DNA of 64,000 bases from Camarhynchus parvulus. Its lineage: Eukaryota; Chordata; Aves; Passeriformes; Thraupidae. Made by a program: the position numbers and the translations under genes. The stretch spans positions 31,865,493-31,929,492 of the forward strand of contig NC_044573.1 of assembly GCF_901933205.1 (NCBI RefSeq), in the 5' to 3' direction. This document shows, in pieces, positions 1-13,486 of the stretch. Under the pieces are notes generated by a model. The model saw nothing but the letters and a program-made list of their open reading frames with translations, was not told where the DNA came from and searched no databases. Numbering within the stretch: position 1 is the stretch's first letter; each line of letters opens with the position of its first letter.

Positions 1-859
1 TTATATGTTGACATCAGTGTGCTGTATCTAAACTGATATTTTTTGTATGGATTATTAAATTTACTACATAAATAAATGCTGGTATGCAATGATTTTTTTT
101 CTCTATAGAACATATAATAATTTTATTCCTTGGTATCATACTTCAAGGAATCAAAATTATTTCTTGCAAAGAGTTAATCACTGTAAATTGGGCAGAAATG
201 ACCCCTTGATTAATAACCAAACAGAGGTACACCTCTTTCAGAAATAAAATGGCTGTGATGTACATACTGTGAACATAATGAGGTTGTAGGTTCTGCAGAA
301 ATGACATAATTTTCAGATTAATTACAATGTGACATGAATGTAATGAACATATTAACAGCATATGCTAATGAAGAAAGTATTGCAGCTCACGTGAGAAGGA
401 GAATAGGGCTGCATATAATTTCAGGAAAAAATGGGAGCCTCTGATGTTACATGTTCCAATTAGAGTCATGAAACCAAACAAACAAAACCCATTCATTGTC
501 ATCAATCTGACACCACCAAGAAGCTTGATAAACTTTTATATGATCACTTGTAATCATTATTTCAACAGAAACCAAAGGGAAAACCTGCAGATAATCTCAA
601 TATAAACCTGTCCATTCCAAAGCAAAAAAGGGAAACTTGTTTCACTTAACATGTTCATGTTAACTATTATCACTAGCAGAGTGATAGGACCTAAGATTAC
701 AGAGATTTACATCCTGAAAACAAATAGTTAAATAGGAGAGAAGATTCTGCCTGCAGAATCAGTTCTCTCTGCCTCTACGGGTAACATCGCCCTCAGTTTA
801 ATTTCATTCCTTGTTTCTCACGTCAGCTAATAAGCTTGCTTCCATCTAATAATGCATAA
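1..859. other. AT-rich noncoding DNA, nothing recognised
   Basis: Both strands were read in all frames. Open frames here are at most about 75 codons, with low-complexity hydrophobic or poly-F translations, so no gene is called. I see no CR1 terminus, RNA gene or tandem repeat. The stretch ends against the A/C simple repeat that follows. Confidence 0.6.
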
Positions 860-904
860 AGAAAAACAAAACAAAACAAAAACAAACAAACAAACAAAAA
901 ACAC
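860..904. repeat. A-rich simple repeat, (CAAA)n/(CAAAA)n
   Basis: About 45 bases consist only of A with a single C every 3-5 bases, starting as CAAAA units and moving to CAAA units. It resembles the other A/C tracts in this window at 47.74 and 57.26 kb. It is a low-complexity microsatellite with no visible retroelement body attached. Confidence 0.85.
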
Positions 905-2714
905 AAAGTCAAGACAAATGAAACAACCTGGACTGTAGAAGTTTCATCTGGATAAACAAAAAGAAGAAGAATACAAAAAGGACAATGGGACAACGGGTCA
1001 GATGACAATCTCTGATGTTAAACTCCCTATTATCATCTACCTTGTTATTGTTTGAAAAGCACACACAAATGTCAGTGGAAACTGACAGGAGAGCAATGAC
1101 ATTTGCTCTATGTAAAATTATGCTTAAAATGTATGTCATGCATTTCTTTATAGTGAAGTTAAGGTGTTGCCTGCAAAAGTTGTGTCTTATTTTTCACGTA
1201 TGCATATAGCTCTTAAAAACCTGAAACACCCCTATTAGTGAGTTTAAGTTCAGCTACTACAGGGGGTGAACCTCTTCAGCTTATGTTGAGCTCTGACTCT
1301 GGATTCTCTGTAGGGCTGTGTGCACACAGACACTTCAGGACTTCAACCACTGCCATCTCCCTTTCAGTCATCTCATGACAATTGGATTTCTAAAAACAGG
1401 AAAGAACTCATGTTAAAGATGCAGAATTCAGATAAGACATGCAGGAAAAATGTAGGCAGTGGATGTTGGAATCTGCTGGATACTAGAAGGAAACAGAACT
1501 TGTGGTCAGTTGAATTTTACAGTACATATCTTTTTCCTTTCTGTTGCATTCACTTCTGAGTAACTTTATTGCTTTAATCTCTAGCTTCTTTGTCTGTAGT
1601 CTCTTGGCATTTATTTACTTTTTTATTTTATTTTGTTATTTCTGCTTCTGCAGCTGCCTCAGAGGGCAATATTCCACTCCATGTCCCCAGATACCTGCGA
1701 TACGTTTAGGGTAACAATTAGAGAACAATTTATTTCTTTTTAATATAAAAACAAATGAGAGAAAATCCTCAACCTGGACTCTGGATTTTGTGTCTGCACG
1801 CTGTTTTGCTACATAAGTCACCAGCTCCATGAAACTGCTTCTGCTCCAACCTCAGTGGATGGCTGGGCTGGCTTTTGTTGTTGTCTGGCTCCTACACAAA
1901 ATTTTCTGGATACAGAAAGTTCTCCTTTGCTGAGATGGTCACAGTTCATCAGCGCTTACAGAAGTTAAGCCCTTATGAACTCATGTAGACATATACGCCT
2001 ACTATGATTATTAATACTATGCTCATACTAGTATTATTAATTTAGACCTGCAGGTTGTAGGCTATTGGTGAATACACAGTAAAGCAAGATAGCAACAAAA
2101 AAAAATCATTCTGTCCAGCTATATATGGCTGAGCAGTACTATAGTTATGCTGAACACAGTAGAGACTGGATTTAAGACTGTGTAAATATCAGTTGATTGC
2201 ATTTATTTTACAGAATGATATTATTGCTTTATTCTTTATCCTCTGAAGATTTTAAAAAGTGTTTTCCTTCCCCATCTTTCCCATACTCCCACACACTGGA
2301 GATCTACAAACGATGTGAAAGGCACATGCCCTACCCCAGTGACCTTAACCTGTTTTGAAACCAGATATGACAGTAAGGGTAACAAACAGCAGGAGCGAAG
2401 GATGGGAAGAGGGCAGTAAGATTACACAGTTGCACAGTTTAGCTATACGCTTAACTTGATGTATAGGCATTCAGCCGAACTTGGAAATTTTTTCTCAGTG
2501 AGAAAATAGTTTCCATGGTGCACAGATTTATCTGAGGGAGGTCAATCTACTACAGAAGCAACTTGGAAAAATTAAAATGCCAGCCCTTCCGCCTGAGCTT
2601 TTTCTTCCCTCTTTCCTATGCTATTTTAATTTCATCAACACAGATAAAATATGTCTTTGAATAAAATTCTGCAATTACTACCATACAGTGATTTCTCACA
2701 GAGAGCCTTATCTG
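905..2714. other. AT-rich noncoding DNA, nothing recognised
   Basis: Open frames are short (up to about 80 codons) and overlap on opposite strands without family resemblance. No repeat terminus or RNA gene was recognised. At 2009-2043 there is an AT-rich stretch of alternating ATTAAT/AGTATT with imperfect inverted symmetry, typical of AT-rich DNA. Confidence 0.55.
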
Positions 2715-2790
2715 TGTCCTGGTATCACTTAATTGAAGTCAATGAGAAAATGCCAGTTGAAGTTAGTTAGGAGGATCAAGTCTGTAACCC
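2715..2790. repeat. Possible ancient amniote MITE-like fragment
   Basis: The segment contains 'ttgaagtcaatgagaaaatgcc' followed after a few bases by 'agttgaagttagttaggaggatcaag'. This resembles the hairpin 'tgaagtcaatggga...tcccattgacttca' found in old palindromic DNA-transposon fragments that are abundant in turtles and crocodilians and survive as scraps in birds. The match is from memory of that pattern, heavily diverged and without intact termini. It could be coincidence. Confidence 0.3.
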
Positions 2791-5700
2791 ATGAGCAAAA
2801 TCAAGGAGCACAAAGCTTAATGGACAGAGGAATAGAATTTTAAACAAATGTCTCCTCTTCAGGGGTTTTGTGACTAGGACCATTTTCCCCATGTGGCCCT
2901 GAGAGGATCACAGCAGCACATCTGCCCAAAGAGTCAGGAAGAAACAGCTGAGGAGAAAGCTGGCTGTTGATGGAGAGGAAGCCATCTATTGCTGGGTTTA
3001 GTCCAGATCTTTGCCTTTATCTGGAACATTGCTCTGTCTTTGGCAAATTGATTAGTGTGGTGCAGAGCCCCTTCCTCTCCTAGTGTGCTCCTTGGAGCAC
3101 CTTTCTCTGCCCTTTGCTTCCATGCAGACTTCACAGTGTGATTTGCTGGACGGCTTCCCTACTGTATCAATCACCTCGTTTGCAGCTGACAGCCCTCCAT
3201 CTTTTCAATCTGTAAAAGAGTGGCTGAAGTACAAGGAAATAGTTTCAGTGTCAACAAAAAAGTGTTCTATTAGACTAGACTGTTGGCTACCCTCATTCCC
3301 AAACACCACCCTTGATCCATTATGTGTCAGAATGTACCTGCACTTTCTGGAAACAAAGCTGTGACATGAAATCAAAGAATTAGCATGAAAGTTTAGAAAA
3401 TGAAGACAGATTGGGGTTGCAATAACAAGGACCTCCACAGATCTGATAAGTATGTTCTTGTTAATAATGAAAAAGAATGAGGTATTAAAATATTAATGGA
3501 GCATTCATTATTAGTCTTCAGAAATGAAGGACAGATTGCCTTGAAGACTTCACTTAATTTACACTATTTTGCCTGGTTTGACTGGATATAGGCCTGCTTT
3601 GTATTAGGCAAAGAAAACAAAAGACAATGCAGAATCTGTCCCTTCCTACATACCTATTGAATACAGGAATCTGGTATGAAATAAGAAGGATGGATGGCTA
3701 CAGTAAGATTTTCATCCAAATTTGTTAGCAATCTGTTATGCAAAACTTCATGGTAACAGAAATCTGATCAATTACTGACCTCTTTATAACTTTATTTACC
3801 ATGAGCTGAAGGGAAAAAAATGTGCATAAGCAAAGAATGGCAAGTTGTGACTAAGTGCAAGAGACAAAAGTATTCATCCATCCTCTCCTAATGCCAAGAT
3901 TTGAACAGGGTGCTCCTGAGCAGATGGTTTAACAGACTAAAGCATTAGTTTGCTGATCCTCCGTGCTTGCTAATTAATTCTTCAGTTTACTAGGATTTAA
4001 GATGATTGTTAAAAACAAAGCTTCTCTTAAAATAAACTTTAGGTAAATGTTACAAAATGGTGGTTAAGATTCTAATTTCTGTAACAAGAAAGTTGTGTAT
4101 TTTCTAGATAAGATGCTAATTATCTAAATGTCCTAAGTGGTATCCTTAACACTTCTGTCTCTGGAATTTTCTTCTTATAAGAATTTGCTTTTGTTTTCCT
4201 GGTTAATTAATCCTCTGACTTCCTGTTGACATTCTTGGGTCAAGATTACATCCTTGACTTCTGTGAGAATAGCATACACACAATCAGAGAAGGGTTGAAT
4301 TTTTTGTAGCAAAATTGTCCTTTCCCCCAGTATTGTTTTAAGCCCATTATCATGCAAAATGTAAAAACTGTAATATCTCCTTTGTTGTTTTGATAGTCAT
4401 TGTTATTCTAAACAGCCAGGATTTCATGTAGTAATTTATTTCAGTTTAACATTAAAGTGATGAATTCTCATTAAATTTATTAAAATGCAGTGTTGTAGAG
4501 TAGCTTGCTTTCTATTAGATTTAGGCAGTGGGCAAATAATTAATTTATTTTAGATTTCATTTTTATAGCAGTTTTATAAACTGATGCCAATTTGATAACA
4601 GAAGAACTCCTCTCAATAGAAATTACAGAATTTATAGCACAGAAATGGAAAAAATAATCAAGGAAAAAATTTGGGATGAAGTAATATTTTACAAAGTAGG
4701 AAATGGAGAAAAAAATAGCACTCAGGAAAAAAATCTCCACTTGCTAAAGCTAAGGCATAAATTTTGAAGACACATCTGTTTCTTGCAAAGGGTAACCTAT
4801 GCCAGTATTGATGGACTTCAAAATTTGTGAGTAGGCTCTGAGAAGGTCTCTCCAGATGGTTCAAGATGGCTTAAAAGAAGCTCCTCTGCCACGGTCTTGC
4901 TTTGACACAGGGATGCTGTGAAATTCTGCACCTGATTTTCGTGTCCTGTTCTGTTACCTGTGAGCTTGTATGTCTTTGGTGATATCTTCCTTCAGGTAGG
5001 GGATTGGATTTACTGGTGAGAATGCAGATATTTATGTTATCTCTGTAACTCTTCCTTCTGTCAGAAACATTATTGGTTGTTTGTTATGTTAAAAACACTT
5101 GGCAATTCTCCTTTCAGAACAGCAGATAAGAATTCTTATTACTATTGTAAGGAATTCATAGCTTGCCTCGTTCTATAATCTATCCATCTTGTAAACCAAG
5201 AAAAAGCTATTATTATAGATGATTCAAGGCTGAACTTTTTAGTAAGCTGTCAGTATGCCATCTTCATAAAATCAGTTTTCAGCTCTTTTCAAAAAGTAAC
5301 ATTTTTATCCAGAATAACTGCAAGGAATTTTGAAATAGTTTTAATATATCCTTAACAAGGAATCTACACGGAGGCTGCTGAGAATACAACATATTTGTTT
5401 ACATGACATATGAATTGAAATGAAAGTAACACAATAAGTAGCTCAGGGTGAATTAATGCTAGTAAAATTGCATTTTTCATTTCAATAATTTTAAATAGGT
5501 GGTTTATTACAACGTCACTCAAACAGGTACCAGAATACCATGTCCAGCCAAAGCTCAGCATTTCAAAACTGCTAAGAAAATTTAAAAGAATTTGAAAATT
5601 AATGACATGTTGTTGAAACCTTACTTTGTATTAAAAGATTATATTGAAAGAGTCTGATCTCTTTTAGAAAGAAAGAATTAATATTTTTACCCTGTAATGT

Positions 5701-7999
5701 GGTAATTCAACACATAAAGGTAAATGTCTTTTGGAAAATCTGATGGATGAAAACAGAGCTGACAAACTAAAAATGTAAGCATAGCTTTAGCAGTAAGAAA
5801 TATTAAATTCTGTAATACTATTAAATTGGAATAATTTAAGCAATGAGTGCTAGATTCTCTGCTACTTTAGGTCACAATTAAATATTATTGTTCAGCTCAC
5901 CTGCTAAAGAAATTAGAAAAATCCTGAGGTCCACATTAACTTGGTAGTCCAGATTGATGATCACAGTAAGATTTTTCTGGTCATAAAACCCAAGCTTGTG
6001 AACAGTTTGGTTTTCTGCCTTTGAACCCCAGTACTGTGATCTGGAGACAAATGTTGGCTGTTAAGCATAGACAAGTACAAATAAAAAAATAAGGTGTCTT
6101 ATGAGTAGTGGAACTGAAGAAGAGGGATTATTTATTGATTAATTCTGCCCTATTTCCCACATCATTACACTTCCTGACACCAGCTGCCTTGCAGATCCCT
6201 AAAAATCTCACCTCTTCAAGAATATATTAGGTCATCCTCATATGCCCAAGACCACAGTGATTCCTCCGGTTAATATTTTAAACTTTGTCATATGGAAAAC
6301 TCTAACAATAGAGAGCTCTTTCACTCAGTGACAAGTTTTAATGAGAATTTTATTAATTTGCCCTCTCTGAGATCTTCATCTCTCCTTGAAACTTTTTTGG
6401 AAGAGGCTATATGGACAAAAAGTTAGTGGAAGAGATAGGACAGGCAGAAAGGCAGATGGGCATAAAGAAAGTGCAGGAATTGACATAGTTACCATGCTGG
6501 AAATGAACAGAAGAATTGTCCTTATGTATCTACTTGACTTATCACAAATTGTAATGAAAACTTCAAGAGGCTGAGACTGCTTCAATATAGATCAAGTCCA
6601 GAAAAGAGCCTATGCTTCTACCCTTTGCTTTACACTGGTACAGGACAGTACCCAAGGAATCAGTGTCATTTTACTCACAAAACAAATCCAAGTTGTACAA
6701 GACAGGTCCCTTTAGTGCACATAGAAATGCTACACAACAGTTTGGGAAGGAAGTAGCGGGGGGAGAAGAACAGAAGAAGATTATATTTAGAACTCTCAGA
6801 ATATTTAGGGAGTCGAAATCTGATTGCCAACCTTGTAACTTGATCTACAAATCTGAAATGCACATATGGTTGATATTTTTCTATTACATAGCATTTATTT
6901 CTGGAAGTCTTTTCACTTTTGTCCCTTTTTGATCTGTAAAAAAACCAAAACATTTTTGGCATTAAGCTGAAACTTCAAATGAACATGAAACATTTAATTC
7001 CTTTTACTAGCCAATATGGATGGCTATCAGTAGGCACTCCAAATATAATATCTCCTTATGAATCATTGGTACGGGGCTGTAATTATAGTAAAATCTTTTT
7101 TACTTTTTAACGCACAAAAAAGAAAGATAATGTGAGTTGAGAAAGCACTCTGTACCATGTATTTCGTTGGGGTTATCTATTTGTCAGTGACTTTTTAATC
7201 ATAGCTAATTATAAATGATTCATCAGAATGTTTAAAATCCTACAGAAATGTTTAAATAACTCATGGCTTTTACTGTATAGTGCTGCTTTAGAATATTATG
7301 CTCATCTTAAATCAGAAGAATACTGAAACTTAGCACTGTCCTATCTTCATATAAATGTTATATTTTGTGTTGTTTTGAGTTTATTTACTCCTCACTATCC
7401 TTTATTTGTGCAAATCAATTCTAGGCCTGCCACTCCACCAGCTTCTTATTTCCTACTTTCCAATTGCAACAAAGCTAGAAAGTTTTCCAAATTCTACAAA
7501 AGTCCCAGCTTAGTTTTGCATAGGGTACAGATAAAAATTCATACAGTTTTTTCACTGTCCTGTCCTTGCAAGTTTATATTTTGTGAAAGGGTTGTAATTA
7601 AGTATTACTATAATAAGTCTTGAGCCTGGCTATGGGGTTACAGATAATCATGGGAATAAGATGAAAATGGATTTCAGATCTCCACATTTGATTAAACTTC
7701 CAACTGCACATTCAGAAGTTGAAGTTGTGATACTAGTTAGAAGGGGAATTCCCTGAGGTTTTCTGTGTTAATGGTGTCTTGCCCTGAATCGCCTTCTAGG
7801 AGAACCTGCCTGTCTTCTTTCACTTTGTGGTGATCTCAGCAGATTTGCTTTTTAATTCAAAAATTAAGTTTGGGTGTCTAAATATACTCAAGGTGAATAT
7901 TGTCTTGTACTTGTCAATTCCACTGCAATTTCTTTAATTTTTATGGAATAATTTGATCTTTCTGCTGATATAGAAGGAAAGAATGTTTTAGTGCTGTGC
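2791..7999. other. Long AT-rich noncoding stretch
   Basis: No coding sequence, RNA gene, CR1 end or satellite was recognised. The longest open frame is about 106 codons (6612-6932), overlapped antisense by one of similar length (6675-6962). Neither translation has a signal peptide, repeat or motif I know, and neither has flanking splice signals that would make it an exon. Poly-A, poly-T and TAATTA-type words are frequent, as expected from composition. Confidence 0.55.
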
Positions 8000-10900
8000 T
8001 AACTGCCATCTTGATTTCTTTCTTAAATTACATCAAACCAAAATAAATGTCCTTTGTTTCTTTTAGGATGAAGAAAAAAAATTGATTTTTAGAGAAGTGC
8101 CCTATCCTGACAATAAACCACTGTCACTCATTTAGGAAAAAAGATAAATTCTCTATTATTAATCCCTTTCAGATTTTCCTACCGTGTGTGAGATGCTTCA
8201 CAAAAGTTTGATAAATGTGCTCCAAAGCAAAATTCAAATCTTGCAGCAATTGAATGGAAATAAGTCAGAAAACTGGAGAAAACGGTAAACAATGCTTGCA
8301 CAGGTACACAAGAAAATGCAGATTTTCATAAGACTTAAACTTGAACTAAATGGATCTTTAGATGAAGTTGTGCAAACTGTAAAGTTAATATTTTCAGCTC
8401 AGAAACAGAATGGGACAGATAATTAGTGAATTCAATACTGAAATGCTGGGTTTTCCCCCTGGGGAGGACGCAGAAGCTTTTATTTGTGTTTCTCTGCGTT
8501 GTCTAACAATAGATTTTCACAGTATTTGTAGAAACAATACTTTTGAGATTTCTAGTTCCTTGTAATATTTGACATGAATTGGATAATTAATTCAAAAGCT
8601 ATTAGGAAGGATTGGAAGGTGATGATACATTGACAGAATAAGACAGCTTTATACTCTAAGGAAACCTGGCTAAAACCTGAGAAATTTTGTTGCCCTCAAC
8701 TTTAGAGGGCCATGGAGTAGCAGAGCTCTTCAGAGTGCCACTTCATACTTGTAAAAAACAATGTCTTCTCTGCATCTTACTTCCCACAGTAAATGGAATG
8801 TAAACATAAGTTTCCCCAGCTTCAGCACAAGGGACTACACAGAACATCTGGTAACATTATTTTTAATTTCTTAGGAGTGGAGCAGCAGAAGCTTTATGAG
8901 TAACATTCAGTGTCTTTTAATCTTCTAGTAGAAATCTGTTTTATTTTATAAACAAGGAAATATGTCATAACCTAAGAGATTTCTTCAGGAAACAACAAAA
9001 CAAGTAGATCCAGGTATAGCTCTTGCTGCTGGCACAAAAAAGGTACAAACACCTGAGCTTTGTCTCATTAATCTCAAATAATACTGACTTAAATCTTTAC
9101 CCTACTACCCAGGAGACTGAATTGTATCATCTCAGCATAATCTGTGTGCAGTATTTCTCAACCCTCAAACACAAAGTCCAAGTCTTAATTTAAGTCCATC
9201 AGCTGGGAGAGGAGATTCATTGACATATCAAATTAATAGATCTCCTAAAGGATTTCAACACCTCTGTAGGGATTTTGCAATTTTTTAATTGCTTATCTCC
9301 CTTTCACAGTTAAGTGGTTAATGAACTTGCTGATTGCCGGTCTCCCTTTTCTAAATTTTCCTAAAATACTGGGAAAGTAGTCCCTGGCTGAGAGGGACTA
9401 ATTCTTTGGTGGATTCATTTGCTCTCCATGAGGTATACTCCTGAAGCTAGAGGCATCCCCAGAGAGGGACACCAGCGTTTTATTTTCTACACATTTTTGA
9501 AGCTCCCTGTGCTTTTTGAGCATCTATACATTTGCAAAACTACATTTTATTTGTGGTACCAATTCATAAAGATCATTGTAAAGATCACTGACTTACACAC
9601 CTTGGAGAAGGTGATCCAAGAACTACTCACAAGGGCAGTAAAATTCTTTGGAACTGCTAAAATCAACAAGAAGAATATTCTTAAGGTTCAGTTTCAAGAT
9701 CCTGTGCTTGCTTTAGGCATGCCTGCAAGTAGTCATTATTAGTATTTTAATTTAAGCTCTATATTTAGGGAGTCTTTCTTTAAATAGATGGTATAAGTTT
9801 TTTTCACTGCTTCTTGAAAATCTTGTAATTCTTGCTTTCTGTGTTTCCAATTACAATTAATGTTCTTTTAATTGCACTTTGGCCTGATTATGCTTACTCT
9901 CATAATGAACTCCTGTGTCTTCCAGTCCAGAAATGTCTTTTTACTTTGTTAACTGCTCTTCTTGATGAAGCACCTACAGAATTTCTTGTTGATTAAATTA
10001 ATTCCTCCTTTATACAGTCTTTTGAATAAGGTGTCCAAAACAGTAATTAAATGAGAAAGACTTGAAGAAAGAATTTTTGTAAATTTTTTTTCTCTTGCAA
10101 AATAATTCCTTTCTGTGACAACTCTATCACCATTTAGGGACTTTTGTGTTTGTTTGTTATATTTTTCTTAAACTATAATTCCAGTAGAAGTATCTTCATA
10201 TTATTTTGTTATTTAAAATATTTCCCAACATTTTAATGCTGACATATTGCATTGTCTTCAGTAGTCTTGATTTTCACTTGTTCAAGAACTATTCTTTCTC
10301 TGTGCATACGTGATCTTAATATAATTTAGAAAACACAGTAAAAATTGAAGAACTCATTCTAAATAAATTACCTCTTAGGGTTTATGGTAGGAAGACTTTA
10401 CTAATAAATTCTCCCTGAAATTTGAGGTAGTGGAGTTGTATAGTACAAGTTTAATTTATACCATGTTGTTCATTTTAATTAAGTTAGTGAACAAGAAAAT
10501 TCAAATTAAAGGTAGGTTAAAAACAATGTCATTTATTTATCCATGAAAAAGACATCAATGGACCAGCAGAGTAAGCTTTTCTGAGCAACATGGACATTTT
10601 TCTTCTGAACTGTAATGCAGGGAGCAGCATGGAATTATAGACAGATAGCTCAGTCAAGGTTAACATTCATTTCTTAGACTCATCATTAAGACTGCGAGAT
10701 TGCAAACTGGTTACACGTTTAAATGCATATTTCCACAAAGAGAGCACCATAATCTACAGAAAATACACGTTATATATTGAGTAACTTGGATGTTTTTTTC
10801 AAAGCTTGAACTGGTTTTTCGCATTATCAGTTTGGCAGCCCAGAATTGTTTTACAGAAATATACAAGTAACCTCTGGTATCCCTATGTCATGCAACAACT

Positions 10901-12716
10901 TCAAACAATAAATCCAGAAAGAAAATAGTTCACTACACCATTCTTTCATATAAATAGCTGGTACTACAAGGGAATGGAGCATAAGTGCTGTGCCTCTCTT
11001 TTCTGAACAAATGCTCATGGCATTTCTTCTGTTACATTTTTTTTCTGAGTAAAAAAGGCCACTACCAAGATAAAAAATATTGAAGCATATTTGTAAAGAA
11101 AGAACAACAATATTTATTAATAATGAGCGCGCCGATAAGTCAGAGCTCAGCAAAAAGTTTACATTATTCAGCTTACCTGGCAAATCTCAGCAACTTTGTT
11201 TTCCAGGAGTTCAACATCCATGAAAAATACTTCCCAAATATTTTAAATTATGAGGATGATGTTTTACATATCCAAGGTTGCCTAACCCTAATTTGCTTGC
11301 TTTCTCATTTTTACTCTATAGCGTCTAAATGATATCTAAATACAAGTATGTATTTAAACCTAAGTTCTCTTTTCCAAGACTGGTTCTATTAGTCTTGAAT
11401 TTAAATAAATAAATTAAAATAAATGTCTTTTTCACCCACGGTTAATTGAAGATGTTGATTTAAAATAGTAATACTTCTAATTAGAAACAAAATGTTCCCA
11501 AGTCCAGTCCCATGTTTCAGGACCTTGGAGAGCGCCTGTGGTTCCACCATGAGCTCACAGCAATGGGCACCAAAGAAAACCCAAGCCTAGGACAAGAAGG
11601 CAACAGCAAAGTGATTGTGCTTTAATGAGATTGGTAATAATGCCTGGAGTCTTGAAGCACTATGAGATCCATCTTTTAAGAGAAAAACTGTTAAATTCCG
11701 TTGAGAATATCGCACATGAAATCGTGTCCTGCATGTTTTGGGTGGTCTCCTTGCTCCTTCTGTTAGGTCAATTTGAAGAAATCCAAAATAATTTTATCCA
11801 AGTAAGAAGTTATTGATATTTTTTCAGTTTGGTTTGGTTTTGGCTGTGATTTGGTCCAAAAGTAATATGGATCAAACCTTATTTTGATAAAATCACCCAA
11901 CAGAATTTACAGGAATGTTCTGTTTTAATAAAGAAAATAGATTCAGCAGAAATGAAGCAATAGCTTTTCCTGTTGAGGCAGATCTGGACTAATTTGGCCT
12001 TCATTTCAAAAATGGCCAAGAAGACATCTGTATTTATATATGCACATTATATTACATCCATAGCAGTCTGTCTTTTCATTCTCATGCAACAACCACTTTT
12101 CTAAATGAACAACAGGGAAATTTTCAGAAAACATTAGCTGTAGTCTAGACTTTTCTGTTTGTTGCTACTATTGAAAAGCTTGTTTCAGACAGATAATAGG
12201 CTGACAGAGGAGGAAGTAGCAGCATTCATTCTGTGGCAGAAAGGTAAAGCAGCTTGATTTGATAGTAAGCTGAATGAAGGACATCTCTGCTTATAGTCTC
12301 TAAGTATCTGGCACTCTAGCACCACTTAAGATCCACAGTGTTTCTAAAGTAGATATGGAACCTGTAGAAGATCTCTAGTTTTCTAGAGTGGCAAGCATGC
12401 CAGGGACACCTAAAATGGCATCAGTACCTGTGGTATCTGAACACCATCCTTTAAGGTTCGTGGCAACTAGATGCTCTTCTGCAGAAATAAAAGGGGGAGC
12501 AGGATAAGCAGTTGTACAAATCAGGAATTGGTGTTACTCTGAAGATGTGGTATTTAGGACTCTTTTATGGCTTGTGAACATTGTACTTTGTAATAAGCCA
12601 GAGTGCTTATTTAAATAATTGCAGCTGTAGCAGATAAATCATCATGACCCGCGTCTCAGAATGAGTGCCTATTTTTTTCTGTCACCTTTAAAGATTCCAA
12701 TCCTGAAATACCTTTT
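8000..12716. other. Long AT-rich noncoding stretch
   Basis: Nothing is recognised. The longest open frames are about 107 codons (9419-9742, plus) and 110 codons (10851-11183, minus), both without recognisable domains. Base composition is uniform. No repeat termini were seen up to the GGTT-rich tract at 12.72 kb. Confidence 0.55.
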
Positions 12717-12760
12717 CTTTTTGGTTGTTTGGTTGGTTGGTTTTTTGGGGTTTTTTTGTT
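12717..12760. repeat. T/G-rich simple repeat, (GGTT)n
   Basis: GGTT units followed by runs of T and G (TTTTTTGGGGTTTTTTTG). It lies about 100 bases upstream of the retroviral pol fragment. Because similar tracts occur elsewhere in the window without an ERV (43455-43492), I treat it as an independent low-complexity repeat. Confidence 0.8.
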
Positions 12761-12837
12761 CTCTTCTCTATTGAGATAAAAGTAATTTAACTATAATGCC
12801 TTTACTGATGACATGTTTACACATGGATCCCTAGGTT

Positions 12838-13080
12838 TCTGGTTTTTCCTGAGATAGTGGGAAATGTTGTCCAGGCTTAGTCCAATACCTGGATGACAAA
12901 TTCCTGGTCATGGGCAGACCAGAATCAGAGATCAATCCAGGCTCAAACAGCTCTATCAGAAAGCTTGAGATCCAAGGCCATGAAGCAAAGATCAGTAAGT
13001 CACCACTGGGAAACTGTTGGGCATGTGATACTTCAGTCAGAGAGAAACTGATATCAATGTCCAAAGCAGGATGTAGGTAA
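12838..13080 (+). pseudogene. Endogenous retrovirus pol fragment: reverse transcriptase palm (YLDD)
   Basis: Reading the frame that starts at 12853, the sequence is open for about 75 codons to a TAA at 13078-13080. It contains L-V-Q-Y-L-D-D, with the YLDD codons at 12886-12897. A hydrophobic strand and a P-E-S turn follow. This is the active-site motif of retroviral reverse transcriptase, in which the two aspartates bind the catalytic metal. About 45 residues later an L-G-N-C-W-A-C...V-x-x-K-L pattern sits where the RT thumb/connection begins. That spacing and pattern recall class III (ERV-L-like) elements, but the class is not secure. An in-frame TGA lies just upstream (12850-12852). There is no ATG start, and no gag, integrase or LTR was recognised nearby. 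A K-G-Q-M-K-W-T stretch in the same frame at 13246-13266 may be further decayed pol. The fragment is non-functional. A hepadnavirus-like origin is less likely because the residues before Y-L-D-D are the retroviral L-V-Q type. Confidence 0.72.
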
Positions 13081-13400
13081 TAAAGCTGATGATCTGAAAT
13101 ACAGCTCTGGAGACTCTCTGACTTGGGAACTTGCATAGAATAGAGCCTGTAAACAACATCTGCACCTCACTTGAAATTGGTGACAAAAATTTCAGGTGTT
13201 TCACTTGGGTGTTAGGACATGTCCTCCAAGGACACAAGAACAGTCAAAGGACAGATGAAGTGGACTGTAAGACTTTCAGACTGGAACTGATCTTTTTTAG
13301 CAATCTTTTTTCTTTTCAATTAATGGTTGCAGTAACAAGCCAAGCAAAATCCTAACACAGACAACTGCTATCTATGAGACAGTGTTTGTGTCTGTAAAGG
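13081..13400 (+). other. Possible continuation of the decayed pol fragment
   Basis: Several stops break the reading frame. Only a short in-frame K-G-Q-M-K-W-T word at 13246-13266 resembles the segment downstream of RT in retroviral pol. Nothing else is recognised. The ERV remnant could end anywhere here. Confidence 0.3.
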
Positions 13401-13403
13401 CAG

Positions 13404-13486
13404 TAGCCAATAGCTGCCTGCTGGAAGGATGAATCAGTCCCAGGTGCTGAGGGGATGATTCATCATCAGTTGGCCAATGACTCACT
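13404..13486. promoter_or_regulatory. Cluster of bZIP-like heptamers and CCAAT boxes
   Basis: Within about 80 bases there are two CCAAT words (13407-13411, 13474-13478) and three TGANTCA heptamers: TGAATCA at 13430-13436, TGATTCA at 13456-13462 and the canonical AP-1 form TGACTCA at 13478-13484. The first two are part of a 9-bp inverted repeat (GATGAATCA / TGATTCATC). The density is higher than expected for this region, but no promoter or gene is attached. A regulatory role is inference. Confidence 0.25.

Noticed and set aside
12886..12897. YLDD box considered as a hepadnavirus insertion
   Set aside because: The preceding L-V-Q and the downstream pattern fit retroviral RT better, and no other hepadnavirus-like sequence was seen.
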